Source of the DNA: Palaemon carinicauda
Lineage: Eukaryota > Arthropoda > Malacostraca > Decapoda > Palaemonidae
Assembly: GCF_036898095.1 (NCBI RefSeq)
Contig: NC_090750.1
Span: 87,030,270-87,094,269 of the forward strand
Length of the DNA: 64,000 bases
Reading direction: 5' to 3'
Shown here: in pieces, positions 62,252-64,000 of the stretch
Layout: each line of letters opens with the position of its first letter
How positions within the stretch are numbered: position 1 is the first letter of the stretch
Notes under the pieces: model-generated
What the model was told of the DNA's origin: nothing
The model's input: the letters and a program-made list of their open reading frames with translations, nothing else
Databases searched by the model: none
Made by a program: the position numbers and the translations under genes

Positions 62252-63150
62252 CTCAAATAGCTGACTTTCTCTTATACCTGAGGAAAGGACGATCCCTTTC
62301 AGCTCCCACTATCAAGGGCTACAGAAGCATGTTGGCATCGGTCTTCCGGCATAGAGGCTTAGATCTTTCCAACAATAAAGATCTTCAGGACCTCCTTAAG
62401 TCTTTTGAGACCACGAAGGAGCGTCGTTTGGTTACACCTGGTTGGAATTTAGACGTGGTACTAAGATTCCTCATGTCAGACAGGTTTGAGCCGCTACAAT
62501 CAGCCTCCCTGAAAGATCTCACTTTAAAGACACTTTTCCTGGTATGCTTAGCCACAGCTAAAAGAGTCAGTGAGATTCATGCCTTCAGCAAGAACATCGT
62601 ATTTTCGTCAGAAAAAGCTACATGTTCGCTACAACTTGGTTTTCTAGCCAAAAATGAGCTGCCTTCTCGACCTTGGCCGAAATCGTTCGATATTCCCAGC
62701 TTATCGAATATGGTAGGCAATGAACTAGAAAGAGTCTTATGCCCTGTGAGAGCTCTTAAGTTCTATTTAAAGCAAACTAAACCTTTACGAGGCCAATCTG
62801 AAGCTTTATGGTGTTCAGTTAAGAAACCATCTTTGCCTATGTCAAAGAATGCTTTATCCTACTTTATCAGACTGTTAATACGAGAAGCTCATTCACATCT
62901 GAGTGAGGAAGACCAAGCATTGCTTAAGGTGAGGACACACGAAGTTAGAGCTGTCGCAACTTCCGTGGCCTTTAAGCAAAATAGATCTCTGCGAAGTATA
63001 ATGGACGCAACCTATTGGAGAAGCAAGTCAGTGTTTGCGTCTTTTTATCTAAAGGATGTCCAGTCTCTTTACGAGGACTGCTACACACTGGGACCATTCG
63101 TAGCAGCGAGTGCAGTAGTGGGTGAGGGCTCAACCACTACAATTCCCTAA
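60874..63150 (+). CDS. DIRS E tyrosine recombinase ORF, catalytic residues kept
   Basis: Open for 758 codons. The upstream part of this overlapping frame is interrupted by the same one-base loss that breaks ORF2. The recombinase domain (about 62040-63150) has box I Arg (TAKRVSEIH), box II KVRTHEVRAVATS with His at 62938-62940, ATYWRSKS, and the Tyr in FASFYLKDV. Since the domain lies wholly downstream of the frameshift, it may still be translated if it has its own start or arises from a spliced or internal message. Confidence 0.85.
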   Translation: MDSRSDQGIGSPCQYGKVTTGPIPNYCVFRDGDSQSSFSGFSVGPQNKPSPVMHPEHAEEGTLLSQAVDESGRDAIIPGTICFIRKTTPPSSSIPSSFSLEKGQDARSGLDPHFRKDEVLSDLVEGQYQPKRGSSPGCSDSQPRSLLGRIGRRLGRDIRRSGMFRTVELESKDHAYQLQGAAGSTSGLEKLQVSPSRQSGGSELGQHHCLGVHLQARRDPLTDVVRDRKGPAHLVKRSRHNTSNEAHPRQLECHGRLSQSERASNSNRMDPPQGCMQETLGHLGPTNHRSLCNLADQEAPNILLTSPRPSSNTYRCLSPRLVTSRSIRIPTVQDCQQGTAEVRLSRRDKVDASCSPLARERMVHRGTSMASRRSQKSSSKGGPSTSATRKEGTPKPPRSSSDCLQTIERLSRARGFSKEAASAIARARRTSTLRVYQSKWEVFRNWCKSVSVSSTSTSVAQIADFLLYLRKGRSLSAPTIKGYRSMLASVFRHRGLDLSNNKDLQDLLKSFETTKERRLVTPGWNLDVVLRFLMSDRFEPLQSASLKDLTLKTLFLVCLATAKRVSEIHAFSKNIVFSSEKATCSLQLGFLAKNELPSRPWPKSFDIPSLSNMVGNELERVLCPVRALKFYLKQTKPLRGQSEALWCSVKKPSLPMSKNALSYFIRLLIREAHSHLSEEDQALLKVRTHEVRAVATSVAFKQNRSLRSIMDATYWRSKSVFASFYLKDVQSLYEDCYTLGPFVAASAVVGEGSTTTIP

Positions 63151-63552
63151 TTCCATACCCTTTTAATCTTTCTCTTGAAATGTTTTTATTGTTGTTTTTT
63201 TGGGTTGTCCGGAAGGCTAAGAAGCCTTTCGCATCCTGGTTGATTTGGCGGGTGGTCAAAGTCATTTCTTGAGAGCGCCTAGATTAGGGGTTTGATGAGG
63301 TCCTGTTGTATGGGTTGCAACCCTTGATACTTCAGATCCTAGGGGTCGATCAGCATCCTAAGAGGATCGCGAGGCTCCGTAAGGAAGACGTACTTAAAAG
63401 GCAGAGTAATTGTTCAAGTCGACTTCCTTACCAGGTACCTATTTATTTTGTTTTTGTTATTTTGATAACTTCTAAAATGAAATAAAAAACTCTTAGCTCA
63501 TAAAAGTGTAAACATATATTACTGGTCTTTACCCACCGTCCTGGGTGTGAAT

Positions 63553-63644
63553 CAGCTATATAATCACCGGCTAAGTTAAATATTGAAAAATGTTATTTTG
63601 ATTATAAAATAAATTTTTGAATATACTTACCCGGTGATTATAAA
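63553..63644. repeat. DIRS E internal complementary region
   Basis: Complements of E's own ends. It follows E-specific changes (TATTGAAAAATGTTATTTTG mirrors E's left TTTTTCAATA and right CAAAATAACA). Confidence 0.93.
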
Positions 63645-63690
63645 TTAAATGACCCTCCCTTCCTCCCCAATAGAGACGCAGTGGGACGAG

Positions 63691-63840
63691 GAGAAAATTG
63701 AGTCTTTGTTTACATTGAGAGCTGGGTATCTGGTCGACAGATGGCGCTGTTGGGCACACCCGCAACCTGTGTAGCGATCGCTGGCGAGTTTTTCCGTAGA
63801 GTTGTCTGTCGAGCAACAGAGTTGCAGCTATATAATCACC
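63691..63840 (-). repeat. DIRS E right inverted terminal repeat
   Basis: Inverted copy of 57393-57542. The outer extension begins GTAAGTATATTC. Confidence 0.92.
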
Positions 63841-64000
63841 GGGTAAGTATATTCAAAAATTTATTTTATAATCAAAATAACATTTTTATGCTGTAATAAT
63901 CTTACTGTGATATTTTAACGATACAGTAACCATCCATAATAATGGAGACAGACCACTACAGTGGAACCCAGTTGAATAGTCCCCTGGCATGAGACACAAA

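Larger units (their letters stand above)
57370..63887 (+). mobile_element. DIRS-like retrotransposon copy E (ATPAF1 intron 3)
   Basis: 6.5 kb, complete ends, 150-bp ITRs, ICR, sense to ATPAF1. A slightly different subfamily: TTCAATATTT outer end, GGTGATTA ITR start, and more amino-acid changes in ORF1. ORF1 and the YR domain are open, and ORF2 has a 1-nt deletion and a TGA. Confidence 0.95.

Overview
The window is eukaryotic nuclear DNA, most likely from a decapod crustacean (shrimp or prawn type). The evidence is spliceosomal exons with GT/AG borders, long AT, TAA, GT and TC microsatellites, a LINE 3' tail ending in (TAA)n that recurs at least seven times, tRNA-derived SINEs, and DIRS tyrosine-recombinase retrotransposons. 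The organism call rests on recognition of repeat style and is moderate in confidence.

Layout. 1-13,095 is a mosaic of repeats: SINE-like units, an RTE-type LINE with a long open frame on the minus strand (790-3447), a TAA-tailed LINE copy with RT remnants (7020-8096), remnants of other LINEs, a foldback element and microsatellites. 13,096-29,618 is a nested insertion. A short LINE tail was split by a small inverted-repeat DNA element with 8-bp target duplications. That element and its duplication were then hit by two DIRS copies (A, 13146-19639; B, 20374-29334), and B itself carries an intact Tigger/pogo transposon (21651-24155). 29,619-38,240 holds a foldback and a decayed DIRS element of a second family (F, 30311-38237). 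F has an expanded Arg/Ser-rich gag repeat region and a 5S rRNA-derived insertion in its RT.

38,939-64,000 is the one recognisable host gene: the first three coding exons of ATPAF1 (mitochondrial F1-ATPase assembly factor 1, ATP11 family) at 38957-39123, 54202-54346 and 57261-57323, on the plus strand. Its introns hold three young DIRS copies (C, D, E), all in sense orientation.

DIRS copies A-E share one architecture. Inverted terminal repeats of about 150 bp carry non-identical outer extensions. ORF1 is gag-like with a Cys cluster. ORF2 carries reverse transcriptase, RNase H and a methyltransferase-like domain, in the +1 frame relative to ORF1 and without an upstream ATG. A tyrosine-recombinase (YR) ORF overlaps ORF2 in a second frame. 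An internal complementary region (ICR) of about 95 bp is the exact reverse complement of the two outer ends joined together, as in Dictyostelium DIRS-1. By the known DIRS model, RT/RNase H makes a single-stranded copy, the ICR templates joining of the ends into a circle, and YR integrates it without a conventional target duplication. The copies support this: each element's two ITRs match each other better than those of its neighbours, and the flanks share a T-run also present at the circle junction. No copy here is fully intact, and C, D and E each carry different small lesions.

The least expected observation is that the outer extensions, read across the circle junction, form a 60-nt GTAAGT...TTAG intron-like segment. 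In an integrated copy this puts an acceptor-like AG at the left end and a donor-like GTAAGT at the right end of the whole element.
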